Part shown: piece after piece, positions 50,627 through 59,689 of the stretch | How positions within the stretch are numbered: the stretch's first letter is position 1 | How the letters are laid out: each line of letters begins with the position of its first letter | NCBI RefSeq assembly: GCF_014635185.1 | Contig: NZ_BMCM01000001.1 | Coordinates: 682,001-746,000 of the forward strand | DNA from: Microbacterium murale | GTDB taxonomy: Bacteria; Actinomycetota; Actinomycetes; Actinomycetales; Microbacteriaceae | DNA length: 64,000 nt | Reading direction: 5' to 3' | Translations under genes and position numbers: made by a program | Notes under the pieces: model-generated | Databases searched by the model: none | What the model was told of the DNA's origin: nothing | The model's input: the letters and a program-made list of their open reading frames with translations, nothing else

Positions 50627-50921
50627 GACGATTCCTCGGTCTTCCGGGGTGGTATGTCCAGTCTACGCGTGGGCGAGGAGCCGGCGTGCCCGACGCCTGC
50701 GGTGCCACTGTCGGGTTCGGTGGCGTCCCCAGAACGCTCACCGAACCCCACAGTTCACGCAGGGGGCCCTGCGTCGAGTCCGACCATCGTCGCAGAAGCG
50801 GGCGCCGCCTGCGAAGATCTGACCCGTGACCCGCGCATGACGCCCCGGGCCCGAGGTGCCTGCGACTGGTCCTAAGCTCAAGGTACCGAGTGCTTCTTCA
50901 CATACCTGGGGGAGGTCTGTG
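50627..50921. other. Divergent intergenic stretch with a long hairpin
   Basis: These 295 bases separate two divergent genes and contain no credible ORF. They hold a long imperfect hairpin (50707-50754) and, near the right end, the ribosome site GGGGGAGG of the next gene. Promoters for both directions must lie here; none could be assigned with confidence. Confidence 0.6.
50707..50754. repeat. Long inverted repeat (15-bp stem)
   Basis: ACTGT-C-GGGTTCGGTG pairs with CACCGAACCC-C-ACAGT across a 16-base loop, with one C/C mismatch. It lies between divergent promoters, so it is an odd place for a terminator; an operator, small RNA hairpin or dispersed palindrome are alternatives. Confidence 0.7.
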
Positions 50922-51824
50922 ATGTACGAAGAAGATTCAACAGGCACGACTGATTTCGCGACGGCTCTGCGAGCCGCGATCACCGCACGAGGCATCACGC
51001 TCGCGCGGTTGCGGGAGCGGTTGACGGCCAGCGGCAATCCCGTCTCCGCAGCCACTCTGAGTTATTGGCGCTCCGGAGCCAGGCGTCCGGAGGGCCCGCA
51101 GTCGCTCGCGGCCGTCGATGAGATCGAATCGCTGCTGCACATGGATGTCGGATCGCTGCGCCGGCTCGTCGGTCCGAGCCAGCGCGTCGGCCCCATCGGC
51201 ACGCCGCAGTATCCGCTTGCGGCCGCGCTGCTCGAGAGCGCGACCGCCGACACGTTCATCGCACTGGGCGCTCCGGTCATGGACCCAGGACGCGATGTCT
51301 CCACCACAGCCGTGACAGAAGTGGGCGCCGACGGATTCGTGGCCTCGCGCACCACGCGCACGCTGCTGCAGAGCACCGCCGGCACGATCACGAACGTGCC
51401 CTACCTCGACCTCACGCCAGGCGTGCGCACGCCGGCTCCGATCTTCAGCGTGGTCTCCGGTGGTCACATCTCGCGAGTGCACTCGCACCCGAGCGGCGAG
51501 GTGCACGGAGCGATGTTCGAACTCGAACGCCCGTTGGGGCCGGCGCAGACGACGATGCTGGAATGGAAGCTGGAGTTCCCTCCCGGGTATCCGCCGAACA
51601 CCGAGACGGGCCACGGCGTCGCCCGTCGCGCCCGTGAACTGGTGCTGTGGACCAGGTTCCACCCCGACGCGCTGCCGGATTGGATCGAAGAGGTCGAGGA
51701 GACGCCGACGGAGACAATCGTGACCCCGCTCTTCCTCGACGGCGCCACGACCATCCACCAGGTACGACAATCCTGGGGACCGGGGATGCTGGTGCTGCGC
51801 TGGGGGTTCGGCGAGCGCGAGTGA
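50922..51824 (+). CDS. XRE-like helix-turn-helix protein of unknown function
   Basis: A 300-aa protein. The first 85 residues look like a helix-turn-helix domain (DFATALRAAITARGITLARLRERL, NPVSAATLSYWRSGARRPEGPQSL); the rest (95-300) is a beta-rich domain with SGGHISRVHSHPSGEVHG and VLWTRFHPDALPDW, perhaps a ligand-sensing barrel. Not recognised beyond the HTH. ATG 50922 follows GGGGGAGGTCTGTG; a GTG directly before it is possible. The domain SYWRSGxRxPEGP is seen in many actinobacterial regulators (recollection). Confidence 0.65.
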   Translation: MYEEDSTGTTDFATALRAAITARGITLARLRERLTASGNPVSAATLSYWRSGARRPEGPQSLAAVDEIESLLHMDVGSLRRLVGPSQRVGPIGTPQYPLAAALLESATADTFIALGAPVMDPGRDVSTTAVTEVGADGFVASRTTRTLLQSTAGTITNVPYLDLTPGVRTPAPIFSVVSGGHISRVHSHPSGEVHGAMFELERPLGPAQTTMLEWKLEFPPGYPPNTETGHGVARRARELVLWTRFHPDALPDWIEEVEETPTETIVTPLFLDGATTIHQVRQSWGPGMLVLRWGFGERE

Positions 51825-51849
51825 CGTGGCTGCGCGCGGCCACACACCG

Positions 51850-51863
51850 ATAATGCGGATTTA
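51850..51863. promoter_or_regulatory. LacI-type operator, imperfect copy
   Basis: ATAATGCGGATTTA matches the palindrome ATAATGCGCATTAT at 11 to 12 of 14 positions. It lies 55 bases from a second copy upstream of the lacI start. Confidence 0.6.
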
Positions 51864-51904
51864 GCGGCGCCCGCGCTGACGCCTCGGGCAGGCGTCAGCC
51901 GCTA

Positions 51905-51918
51905 ATAATACGCATTAT
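51905..51918. promoter_or_regulatory. LacI-type operator, near-perfect copy
   Basis: ATAATACGCATTAT differs at one base from the perfect palindrome found at 61632-61645. With the site at 51850 it forms a pair suited to looping or cooperative binding in front of the LacI-ABC operon. Confidence 0.75.
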
Positions 51919-52005
51919 CAGATTGACCGTGCGCGCCGTACAGCGCAGACTTCTGTCTCGTCACCATGCCGCCATCGGGGCGGAACATCAGATCGAGGAG
52001 GATCG

Positions 52006-53121
52006 ATGCCGCGTCACCGCTTCACGCAGGCCGACGTCGCCGCGATGGCCGGCGTCAGCCAGTCGACGGTCAGCTTCGTCCTTAACGGGAACGCCCCGGC
52101 CGGCGTCCGCATCTCCGAGGAGACCCGCAAGCGCGTACTCGACGCCATCCGCATCACGGGCTACTCGGCCAACCCGGTCGCGCAGCGCCTGGCAGGCGGG
52201 CGCAACCAGATCCTCGGCGTCTTCACGTACGAGGCGACCTTCCCCCGCGGCGGCCGTGACTTCTACGGCGCGTTCCTCGTCGGCATCGAGCACGCGGCCG
52301 AGCAGCTCGGCGTCGACATGCTGCTCTTCACCTCGGCACGCGTCGTCGACGGCCGACGCCAGCTCGCCCGCGACGGCTGGCAGCGCCTCGGCATCGCCGA
52401 CGGCTGTCTCCTGCTCGGCCAGCACGAGGATCGCGGCGAACTGCAGCACCTTCTCGACACCAAGTATCCGTTCGTGTTCATCGGCAAGCGTGTCAGCGAA
52501 GGGCGGCTCCTCCCCTACGTCGGCGCCGACTACCTCACCGCGACGTCTCGCCAGGTGGAGCGGCTCATCGAGAAGGGCCACACCAGGATCGGGTACGCCG
52601 GGCCGCAGGCCAGTGATCAGCCGACACTCGATCGCGTCGAGGGATATCGGCAGGCCATGCGCGCCCACGAGCTTCCGCTGCGCTTCGTCGACGTCCACGA
52701 CGTCGCTGGTGCCGCGGAGGAGATCGCAGAGCGACGTCTCACATCGATCCTGGTCGCACCGGAGAACTACCCGGAAGAGCTCGCGGACGAACTCGAGTCC
52801 CGCGGGCTGCGCGTGCCGGACGATGTGTCGATGCTGCTGCTCGGTCAGCCGCTTCACCCGCGCCACGGCGGTCGCAGCTGGTCCGGCTTCGCGGTCCCGC
52901 GCGAGGAGATGGGTGCACGTGCTCTCGTGCTGCTCTCTCGGATCGTCGACCAGGAATCCCCCGCGCCGCGTTCCCCGGAGGGGCGGATGCCGAATGCCCC
53001 CGCCCTGGACGAGTCCGACTACCACCAGATGCTCGATTGCCCCGACATCGACGGCGCCTCGCTCGCCGCAGCCCCGACCACCGCCCGCAACACCGAAGGA
53101 ACCATCCGTGACCACGCGTGA
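52006..53121 (+). CDS. LacI-family transcriptional repressor
   Basis: A 371-aa regulator. N-terminal helix-turn-helix FTQADVAAMAGVSQSTVSFVL (6-26) and hinge, then periplasmic-binding-like domain. It starts at ATG 52006 after GAGGAGGA. The last 50 residues beyond the usual LacI end are Pro/Ala-rich. It is the first gene of a five-gene operon and two copies of a 14-bp palindrome lie upstream; the same palindrome precedes the secreted glycosidase-like gene at 61528, so it probably controls both. Its stop is inside the next gene (14-base overlap). Confidence 0.92.
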   Translation: MPRHRFTQADVAAMAGVSQSTVSFVLNGNAPAGVRISEETRKRVLDAIRITGYSANPVAQRLAGGRNQILGVFTYEATFPRGGRDFYGAFLVGIEHAAEQLGVDMLLFTSARVVDGRRQLARDGWQRLGIADGCLLLGQHEDRGELQHLLDTKYPFVFIGKRVSEGRLLPYVGADYLTATSRQVERLIEKGHTRIGYAGPQASDQPTLDRVEGYRQAMRAHELPLRFVDVHDVAGAAEEIAERRLTSILVAPENYPEELADELESRGLRVPDDVSMLLLGQPLHPRHGGRSWSGFAVPREEMGARALVLLSRIVDQESPAPRSPEGRMPNAPALDESDYHQMLDCPDIDGASLAAAPTTARNTEGTIRDHA

Positions 53122-54733
53122 ACTGACCGCCGACATCCTCATCGTCGGAGCCGGCCTCGGCGGCATCGCGGCCGCACTCGCTGCCGCCGACCGAGGAACG
53201 AACGTCGTCCTCACCGAGGAGTATCCCTGGATCGGTGGGCAGCTGACCTCTCAGGCCGTGCCGCCGGACGAGCACCCATGGGTCGAGGAATTCGGCATCA
53301 CCGCCCGTTACCGCGCACTGCGCGACGGCATCCGCGACGTCTATCGCCGGCGTTACCCGCTCATCGACGGAGCCCGCGATCGCGCCGACCTCAACCCCGG
53401 TGCCGGCTGGGTGTCGAAGCTGTGCCACGAGCCGCGCATCGCCGTCGGCGTGCTCGAGGAGATGCTCGCCCCGCACCGCTCGACCGGCCGCATCCGCCTG
53501 CTCGAGCGCACCCGCCCGATCGCGGCGACGGTCGACGGCGACCGCGTGACGGGCGTGACCCTCGAGTCGGTCGTCGGCGAGGGCACCATCATCGTCACCG
53601 CGCCGTACGTGATCGACGCAACCGAGACCGGCGAGCTGCTGCCGTTGACCGGCACCGAGTTCGTCACGGGGTTCGAGTCCCGCGCCGAGACCGGAGAACC
53701 GAGCGCCCCTGACGCCGCTCAGCCGGACAACATCCAGGCGCTGAGCGTCTGCTTCGCGGTCGAGCACGTCGACGGCGATCACAGGATCGAACGCCCGGAG
53801 AACTACGACTTCTGGCGCGAGTACGCACCGGCCGCCTGGCAGGGCGAGCGGATGCTGTCATGGCAGGCTCCGAACCCGCGCACGCTGCAGATCGGCACTC
53901 GCGCGTTCGAACCGAACCCGGGTGACGACGTGCTCGAGGTCGATGCCGACCAGTCCCGCAACGCGGGCGACCAGAACCTCTGGAACTTCCGGCGCATCGC
54001 GGCGCGCGACCTCTTCGAGCACGGCTTCTACGCGAGCGACATCTGCCTCGTCAACTGGCCGAGCATCGACTACTTCGTCGCCCCGGTGATCGGCGCGACG
54101 AGGGACGAAGAGCTCGCCCACTACGAGGCCGCGCGGCAGCTGAGCCTGTCGATGTTCTACTGGATGCAGACCGAGGCGCCGCGCGCCGACGGTGGATTCG
54201 GCTTTCCCGGCCTGCGTCTCCGCCCCGACGTGATGGGCTCGGCCGATGGCCTGGCGCAGGCGCCGTACCACCGCGAGTCCCGCCGCATCCGCGCACTCAC
54301 GACGATCACCGAGAACGACGTCTCGTACGCGATCCGCGGCGACGAGGGTGCGACCCGCTACGAGGAGTCGGTTGGGGTCGGGATGTACCGAATCGATCTG
54401 CACCCGTCGACCGGCGGCGACACCTACATCGACGTGGCATCCACGCCGTTCGAGATCCCGCTCGGCGCCCTCATCCCGCAGCGCGTGACCAACCTTCTCG
54501 CGGCGAACAAGAACATCGGCACGACGCACATCACCAACGGCTGCTACCGGCTGCACCCGGTGGAGTGGAACATCGGCGAAGCCGCCGGGCACCTTGCCGC
54601 GTTCTGCGTCGCGAACGGCACGACGCCGCACGCCGTGCACGCCGACACCACGCAGCGCGCCACCTACCAGGGCGAACTCGACGCCACCGGAGTCGAGCGG
54701 CACTGGCCGGAGGGCCGCGTCCACGCGTACTGA
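53108..54733 (+). CDS. FAD-dependent oxidoreductase linked to sugar transport (FAD_oxidored PF12831 type)
   Basis: A 541-aa flavoprotein: dinucleotide motif VGAGLGGIAAALAAADRG (13-30), TEEYPWIGGQLTSQAVP, YVIDATETGELLPLTG and the C-terminal FAD contact NLLAANKNIGTTHITNGCYRLHPVEWNIGEAA. No signal peptide, so cytosolic. The family is often found in carbohydrate loci with unproven reactions; oxidation of a sugar or sugar acid brought in by the adjacent ABC transporter is plausible. GTG 53108 has GAAGGA upstream and overlaps lacI by 14 bases; the longer frame upstream is not coding. Confidence 0.85.
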   Translation: MTTRELTADILIVGAGLGGIAAALAAADRGTNVVLTEEYPWIGGQLTSQAVPPDEHPWVEEFGITARYRALRDGIRDVYRRRYPLIDGARDRADLNPGAGWVSKLCHEPRIAVGVLEEMLAPHRSTGRIRLLERTRPIAATVDGDRVTGVTLESVVGEGTIIVTAPYVIDATETGELLPLTGTEFVTGFESRAETGEPSAPDAAQPDNIQALSVCFAVEHVDGDHRIERPENYDFWREYAPAAWQGERMLSWQAPNPRTLQIGTRAFEPNPGDDVLEVDADQSRNAGDQNLWNFRRIAARDLFEHGFYASDICLVNWPSIDYFVAPVIGATRDEELAHYEAARQLSLSMFYWMQTEAPRADGGFGFPGLRLRPDVMGSADGLAQAPYHRESRRIRALTTITENDVSYAIRGDEGATRYEESVGVGMYRIDLHPSTGGDTYIDVASTPFEIPLGALIPQRVTNLLAANKNIGTTHITNGCYRLHPVEWNIGEAAGHLAAFCVANGTTPHAVHADTTQRATYQGELDATGVERHWPEGRVHAY

Positions 54734-54780
54734 GACCTGCACCACACCCGAACACCACGATTCACAGAATGGAGAGACCC

Positions 54781-56088
54781 ATGAGCTACCCGCAATCACG
54801 TAGACGTGCACCCCTCGCGGTAGGCGCCGGCATCGCAGCCGTCGCCCTCACCCTTGCCGGATGCGGCAGCAGTGGCCCGACGGAAGCCGAGACGCCAGAC
54901 GAACCGGTCGAGCTGCGGATGACCGTATGGACAGCTGACGAGACGCAACTCGCGCTGTTCCAGGAGATCGCCGACGCATACGTCGCCGAGAACCCCGAGC
55001 TGGTCTCGGGCGTGACGTTCGAGCCGATCCCGTTCGACGCGTACACGACGACTCTGACCACTCAGCTCGCCGGCGGCAACGCACCCGATCTCGGCTGGAT
55101 CCTGGAGAGCTACGCACCCGAGTTCGTGCAGAGCGGCGCGCTGGTCGACATCGCACCGACGCTGCAGGAGGCCGAAGGATACGAGTACGACGACCTGCTG
55201 GACTCGTCGCTCGCGCTCTGGCAGCAGGATGACGGACTCTTCGCCTATCCGTTCTCGAACAGCCCGTTCGCGATGTTCGTCAACACCGACCAGCTCGCCG
55301 CGGCGGGTCAGCCGAACCCGGCCGACCTCGTCGCCTCCGGAGACTGGACCTTCGACTCCGCGCGCGACATGTCGGCCGCTGCGGCCGCCGCGTCGGGGAA
55401 GCAGGGGCTCGTCGTCCGCGACTTCGACTACAAGGCCTGGGAGGTGCTCGCCTCGGTCTGGAACGGCTGGGGTGCGGCGCCGTGGAGCGAGGACGGCACG
55501 CAGTGCACGTTCACCGATCCGGAGATGGTCGACGCGATGACGTGGATCCACGACGCGGTCTTCAAGGATGCGGCGATGCCTGGACCCGGAGTCACCGCCG
55601 ACTTCTTCGCCGGTGACTCGGCGATGACGATCACGCAGATCAGCCGCGCATCCGCTCTCGACGACTCGTTCGCCTGGGACATCGTTCCGCTCCCCGCGGG
55701 ACCGGAGGGCCAGCAGAACGTCATCGGCCAGGCCGGCATCGGCGTCTTCGCGAATGCGAAGCACCCCACGATCGCTGCCGACTTCCTCGCGTACTTCACC
55801 GACCCGGAGAACGCCGAGAAGCTCGCGACGTACTTCCCGCCGCCCCGTGAGTCGCTGCTGAACGCCGAGACCCTGGGCGCCGCCAACCCGAAGCTCAGCG
55901 AGGAGCAGCTGCAGGCGGTCGTCGTCGACGGCATCCAGGACGCCGTCACCAAGCCGACGCACGCCAACTTCGCGAAGCTGCAGGACACCGTGCGGGCTGA
56001 GCTCGACGCGCTGTGGACGGCGGATGCCGATGTCGAGGCCGTGCTCGAAGACACCTGCGGCGCCATCTCACCGCTGCTGGAGGGCTGA
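54781..56088 (+). CDS. Carbohydrate ABC transporter substrate-binding lipoprotein
   Basis: A 435-aa cluster 1 binding protein with lipobox TLAGC (Cys28) and mature start of ELRMTVWTADETQLALFQEI. The sugar-site region includes APDLGWILESYAPEFVQSG and SNSPFAMFVNTDQLA. ATG 54781 follows GGAGAGACCC. It serves the two permeases downstream; ligand unknown, presumably a product of the secreted glycosidase at 59690. Confidence 0.93.
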   Translation: MSYPQSRRRAPLAVGAGIAAVALTLAGCGSSGPTEAETPDEPVELRMTVWTADETQLALFQEIADAYVAENPELVSGVTFEPIPFDAYTTTLTTQLAGGNAPDLGWILESYAPEFVQSGALVDIAPTLQEAEGYEYDDLLDSSLALWQQDDGLFAYPFSNSPFAMFVNTDQLAAAGQPNPADLVASGDWTFDSARDMSAAAAAASGKQGLVVRDFDYKAWEVLASVWNGWGAAPWSEDGTQCTFTDPEMVDAMTWIHDAVFKDAAMPGPGVTADFFAGDSAMTITQISRASALDDSFAWDIVPLPAGPEGQQNVIGQAGIGVFANAKHPTIAADFLAYFTDPENAEKLATYFPPPRESLLNAETLGAANPKLSEEQLQAVVVDGIQDAVTKPTHANFAKLQDTVRAELDALWTADADVEAVLEDTCGAISPLLEG

Positions 56089-56094
56089 TACCGC

Positions 56095-57069
56095 ATGACC
56101 ACCACCGCCGCCAGCGGCGCGGCTGAGACCACGGAGCGGAGGGGACGCGCAGAGCGTCCTCCCCGCCCCGCGGGTGTGCGCCGGCGTCGCTCGGCTGCCA
56201 CTCGCGGCGACTGGATCGTCGGTTACACGATGGTCGCACCGGCCGTGCTCGGTGCGCTCGCCTTCGTGATCGCACCGCTCATCGCCGTATTCTGGTTCTC
56301 GCTGCACGACTGGAACGTCCTGGCGAACACGTTCGTGTTCTCCGGAACGGAGAACTACGAGCGGATGCTGAGCGATCAGGGTCTGCATGATTCGCTGCTC
56401 GCGAGCCTGTGGTTCTCGATCGGCCTGGTCGTGCTGAACATCACGCTCGCGCTGTTCCTCGCCGTGCTGCTCAATCAGAAGCTGCCGGGGACGACCACGT
56501 TCCGCACCTTCTTCTTCTCACCGGTGGTCGTGTCGCTGGTGGCGTGGACCATCGTCTGGAGCTTCCTGCTGCAGGCGGACGGTGGCATCAACGGATTCCT
56601 CTCGCTCATCGGCGTCGACGGACCGAACTGGCTGCGAAACGACTTCACGGCGATGGTGTCCGTGATCATCGTGCAGGTCTTCAAGAACGTCGGCATGAAC
56701 ATGATCCTGTTCCTCGCCGCGCTCCAGGGCGTGCCGGAGGAGATCATGGAAGCGGCCCGCATCGACGGTGCTGGCGCGTGGCGTCGGTTCCGCTCGATCA
56801 CCCTGCCGATGATCAGCCCGACGATCCTGCTGGTCTCGATCCTGACGATCGTCGGATCGCTCGAGGTCTTCGCCCAGATCGCCGTGCTCACCGGCGGCGG
56901 GCCGGGAAACTCCACGACCGTGCTCGTGTACTACCTGTACCAGCAGGCGTTCCGCTTCAACGACTTCGGCTATGCGAGTGGCATCTCCGTGCTGCTGTTC
57001 ATGATCGTTCTGGTGCTCACCCTCATCCAGTGGCAGACACGAAAGAGGTGGGTCTTCAATGAGACCTGA
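56095..57069 (+). CDS. Carbohydrate ABC transporter permease (MalF/UgpA type)
   Basis: A 324-aa six-helix permease with a 40-residue basic N-tail and EAA loop EEIMEAARIDGAGAWRRFRSITLPMI (about 216-241). Starts 6 bases after the binding-protein stop and overlaps the next permease by 11 bases. No ATPase gene accompanies it. Confidence 0.93.
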   Translation: MTTTAASGAAETTERRGRAERPPRPAGVRRRRSAATRGDWIVGYTMVAPAVLGALAFVIAPLIAVFWFSLHDWNVLANTFVFSGTENYERMLSDQGLHDSLLASLWFSIGLVVLNITLALFLAVLLNQKLPGTTTFRTFFFSPVVVSLVAWTIVWSFLLQADGGINGFLSLIGVDGPNWLRNDFTAMVSVIIVQVFKNVGMNMILFLAALQGVPEEIMEAARIDGAGAWRRFRSITLPMISPTILLVSILTIVGSLEVFAQIAVLTGGGPGNSTTVLVYYLYQQAFRFNDFGYASGISVLLFMIVLVLTLIQWQTRKRWVFNET

Positions 57070-57997
57070 CGCTCCCCTGGCAGACGTCGACCCGATCGAC
57101 ACGACGACCGTCGTGACCGGATCGACCATCCCTCCGCGCCGCGTGCGTGCCGGCAGTTCGCGCGCCAAGCGTCGGTGGGTCTCGATCGGACTCGTCGTAC
57201 TGCTCGCGATCATCAGCATCCCGTTCATCTTCCCGACCTGGTGGATGGCGACATCGAGTCTGAAGCCGATGAGCGAGATCCTGCGCAAGGTCCCGACGCT
57301 GTGGCCGGAGAATCCGAGCTTCGACGCGTACGGCGAGGTGTTCCGCCTGCAGCCGTTCGCGCAGCAGTACTGGAACAGTCTCTACATCGCGGTGATCGTG
57401 ACCGTCGGAACGCTGCTGGTCGCGGCGATGGCAGGCTACGCGTTCGCGCGGATCCGCTTCCCCGGTGCCAACGCGCTGTTCCTGATCGTGCTGGTCGGCC
57501 TGCTCGTGCCGAGCGAGGTGACGATCGTGCCGCTGTTCCGCCTGGTCAACGGCATGGGCCTGATCGACACCCACTGGCCGCTGATCGTGATCCCGATCTT
57601 CGGCGCACCCGCCGTGCTGTCGATCTTCATCATGCGCCAGTTCTTCCTCGGGCTGCCCACCGAGCTGGAGGAGGCCGGGCGCATGGACGGCCTCAGCCGT
57701 TGGGGGATCTTCTGGCGGATCGCCTTCCCGCTGTCACGTCCGGCACTGGCGGCGGTCGCGATCTTCACGTTCCTGAAGTCGTGGAACCTCTACCTCGAGC
57801 CGATCGTGTACCTCTCGAGCAAGGACATGTTCACCCTGCCGCAGGCGCTGACCCAGTACGTTGATGCCTACGGCGGGCCGATGTGGAACGTGCAGCTCGC
57901 CGCGACGACGTTGACCGTCGTGCCCGTGCTGCTGGTGTTCCTGTTCGCGCAGAAGCAGTTCGTGCAGGGGCTCGCGCACAGCGGGCTGAAGGGGTGA
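57059..57997 (+). CDS. Carbohydrate ABC transporter permease (MalG/UgpE type)
   Basis: A 312-aa six-helix permease with EAA loop ELEEAGRMDGLSRWGIFWRIAFPL (about 201-224). It ends the LacI operon; a strong inverted repeat follows 18 bases after the stop. The ATPase is expected from a shared MsiK-like gene elsewhere. Confidence 0.93.
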   Translation: MRPDAPLADVDPIDTTTVVTGSTIPPRRVRAGSSRAKRRWVSIGLVVLLAIISIPFIFPTWWMATSSLKPMSEILRKVPTLWPENPSFDAYGEVFRLQPFAQQYWNSLYIAVIVTVGTLLVAAMAGYAFARIRFPGANALFLIVLVGLLVPSEVTIVPLFRLVNGMGLIDTHWPLIVIPIFGAPAVLSIFIMRQFFLGLPTELEEAGRMDGLSRWGIFWRIAFPLSRPALAAVAIFTFLKSWNLYLEPIVYLSSKDMFTLPQALTQYVDAYGGPMWNVQLAATTLTVVPVLLVFLFAQKQFVQGLAHSGLKG

Positions 57998-58014
57998 CGC
58001 CCGGGCCGGCACTT

Positions 58015-58076
58015 CGACGGAAGAAGAGTTTCGGGGCTTCTCACCGCTCGGAACCCATGAAACTCTTCTTCCGTCG
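58015..58076. terminator. 18-bp perfect inverted repeat after the ABC operon
   Basis: CGACGGAAGAAGAGTTTC pairs fully with GAAACTCTTCTTCCGTCG across a 26-base loop. It fits a terminator for the rightward ABC operon and the leftward gene at 58093 that converges on it. The exceptional arm length and the AAGAAGAG run are unlike the GC-rich terminators elsewhere in the window, so a mobile palindrome is an alternative. Confidence 0.65.
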
Positions 58077-58092
58077 CGCCTAACTGGCGACT

Positions 58093-58722
58093 TCACCGGA
58101 TTCTTGGCCAGACCTTCCAGGTATCAATGCCCGAGAGCGTCCGCACCGCGGCATCCAGGCGTGCTCGCGGAATGTCCTGGCTCCGTCCAGACCCGCCACG
58201 CGTGCCGCTTTCGTCGGCAAGACGGAACCCGACGCCGCTCCGTCCGGCCCGTTCCTCATACCCGCCGGCGACGACCGTCTGCACATCCCATTCCATCCTG
58301 TCGGCGATGCGCTCCCAGTCCTCATCACACGCATCACAGGTGCAGACCGGATAGAGGAAGTCGTGCAGGAGGCCGGCGTGGATCATCGCTGAAGGATGCG
58401 AGGTGAACACGAACGTCAGCGACGCCGCGAACGGGTCCGCCGGCGTCACGCGCACGGCTCGCTCAACGTCGCCGCGGGGATGCATCAGATCGGAAGCCAG
58501 CGATACATCGTCTTCGACGGTCACTTCGTACACCGCGACCAGCGCATCGATCAGGGCCGCAGCAACCCGGTGCAGCGGACGGAAGCGCTCGACGTTGGAG
58601 AGCACTGAGTACGAGTCCTCCGGTGGCGATTCCCCTCCCCAGCGGTTTCCATAGTCGATCACGACCCCGTCCGCGTCGCGGAACTCGACAGGCTCGATTC
58701 TCGGCCGGCGGTAGGAATCCAT
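58093..58722 (-). CDS. DUF6226-like protein of unknown function
   Basis: A 209-aa soluble protein. The start ATG 58722 gives MDSYRRPRIEPVEFRDADG. A CTCDACDEDWERIADRM segment (about 136-152) with three acidic residues and two Cys-x-x-Cys-like cysteines may bind metal; the region before it is helical. I recall this as an actinobacterial family of unknown role (DUF6226) but cannot test it. It ends just left of the long inverted repeat and starts 4 bases after the sseA stop, so the two genes are probably one operon. Confidence 0.65.
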   Translation of the reverse strand: MDSYRRPRIEPVEFRDADGVVIDYGNRWGGESPPEDSYSVLSNVERFRPLHRVAAALIDALVAVYEVTVEDDVSLASDLMHPRGDVERAVRVTPADPFAASLTFVFTSHPSAMIHAGLLHDFLYPVCTCDACDEDWERIADRMEWDVQTVVAGGYEERAGRSGVGFRLADESGTRGGSGRSQDIPRARLDAAVRTLSGIDTWKVWPRIR

Positions 58723-58726
58723 GCGG

Positions 58727-59569
58727 CTAATCCCCCGTGGCCACCGGGCGACCTGGAGTGTTCGACCACTGGCTCCAGGATCCGTGGAAGATCTTCGCGT
58801 CGATGCCCGCCTCGGCGAGCACCAGGGCGGTGTGCGCGGCCGTGATGCCCGAGCCGCAGTAGGCGGCCACCGGGGTGCCATCGGCGATGCCGGCATCCGC
58901 GAAGTTCTTCTTCAGGGTCTCGAGGTCGAGGAGCGTGCCGTCGCCGGCGACATGCTTCCCGGTAGGAAGGTTCACGGCTCCGGGAATGTGGCCGGCGATC
59001 GGATCGAGCGGCTCGGTCTCGCCGCGGAAGCGCTCCGGCGCGCGCACGTCGAGCAGCACACCGGATGCGGGGAACTCAGCCGCTTCGTCGATCGTGAGAC
59101 TGCCGCCCGAGAGATCCGTGAGGGTCGCCGTGCCTGGTTCGGGGGTCACGTCGCCCGTCTCCGTGTCGCCGGCGGCATTCTTCCAGGCCTGCCAACCTCC
59201 ATCGAGCACCCGCACATCGACACCGCCGTGACGCAACAGCCACCACGCTCGTGCCGCAGGTAACCCGCCGGCATCGTCATAAGCGACGACCACGTCGCCG
59301 TCGTTCAACCCCCACCGGCGCGCAGCATCCTGCACCTGCGAGGTCGACGGCAGCGGATGCCTCCCCTCGTCAGGCCGGCCGTGCCGGGTCAGCTCGCTCT
59401 CGAGATCGACGAACACCGCTCCGGGGATGTGGCCCTGAAGGTACTCCTCCCGGCCATCCGGCTGCGTGCGTCCGCCCGGAACGCTCAGACGCCAGCGCAC
59501 ATCGATCACGCGCACGGCGCCGTCGCGCACCAGCTCAGCCAACTCATTCACACTCACCAGGTGGGACAT
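58727..59569 (-). CDS. sseA: Thiosulfate / 3-mercaptopyruvate sulfurtransferase (tandem rhodanese)
   Basis: A 280-aa two-domain rhodanese. The first domain is inactive (conserved VIDVRWRL, GHIPGAVFVDL); the second carries the active loop CGSGITA (about 236-242) with the catalytic Cys. The CG(S/T)G loop is that of 3-mercaptopyruvate sulfurtransferases. It moves sulfane sulfur to cyanide or thiols in the cytosol. ATG 59569. Confidence 0.93.
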   Translation of the reverse strand: MSHLVSVNELAELVRDGAVRVIDVRWRLSVPGGRTQPDGREEYLQGHIPGAVFVDLESELTRHGRPDEGRHPLPSTSQVQDAARRWGLNDGDVVVAYDDAGGLPAARAWWLLRHGGVDVRVLDGGWQAWKNAAGDTETGDVTPEPGTATLTDLSGGSLTIDEAAEFPASGVLLDVRAPERFRGETEPLDPIAGHIPGAVNLPTGKHVAGDGTLLDLETLKKNFADAGIADGTPVAAYCGSGITAAHTALVLAEAGIDAKIFHGSWSQWSNTPGRPVATGD

Positions 59570-59689
59570 GGTTCCAGGCTACGGCGACTCGAGGTCGCCA
59601 CGGGCAGTGCCGCTCGTGTGCGGCGCCGGTGGACGCACATCCGCCTCACCAGCGCCGCACGACGGCGTCGTCATCGCACGCGGCTCGCG

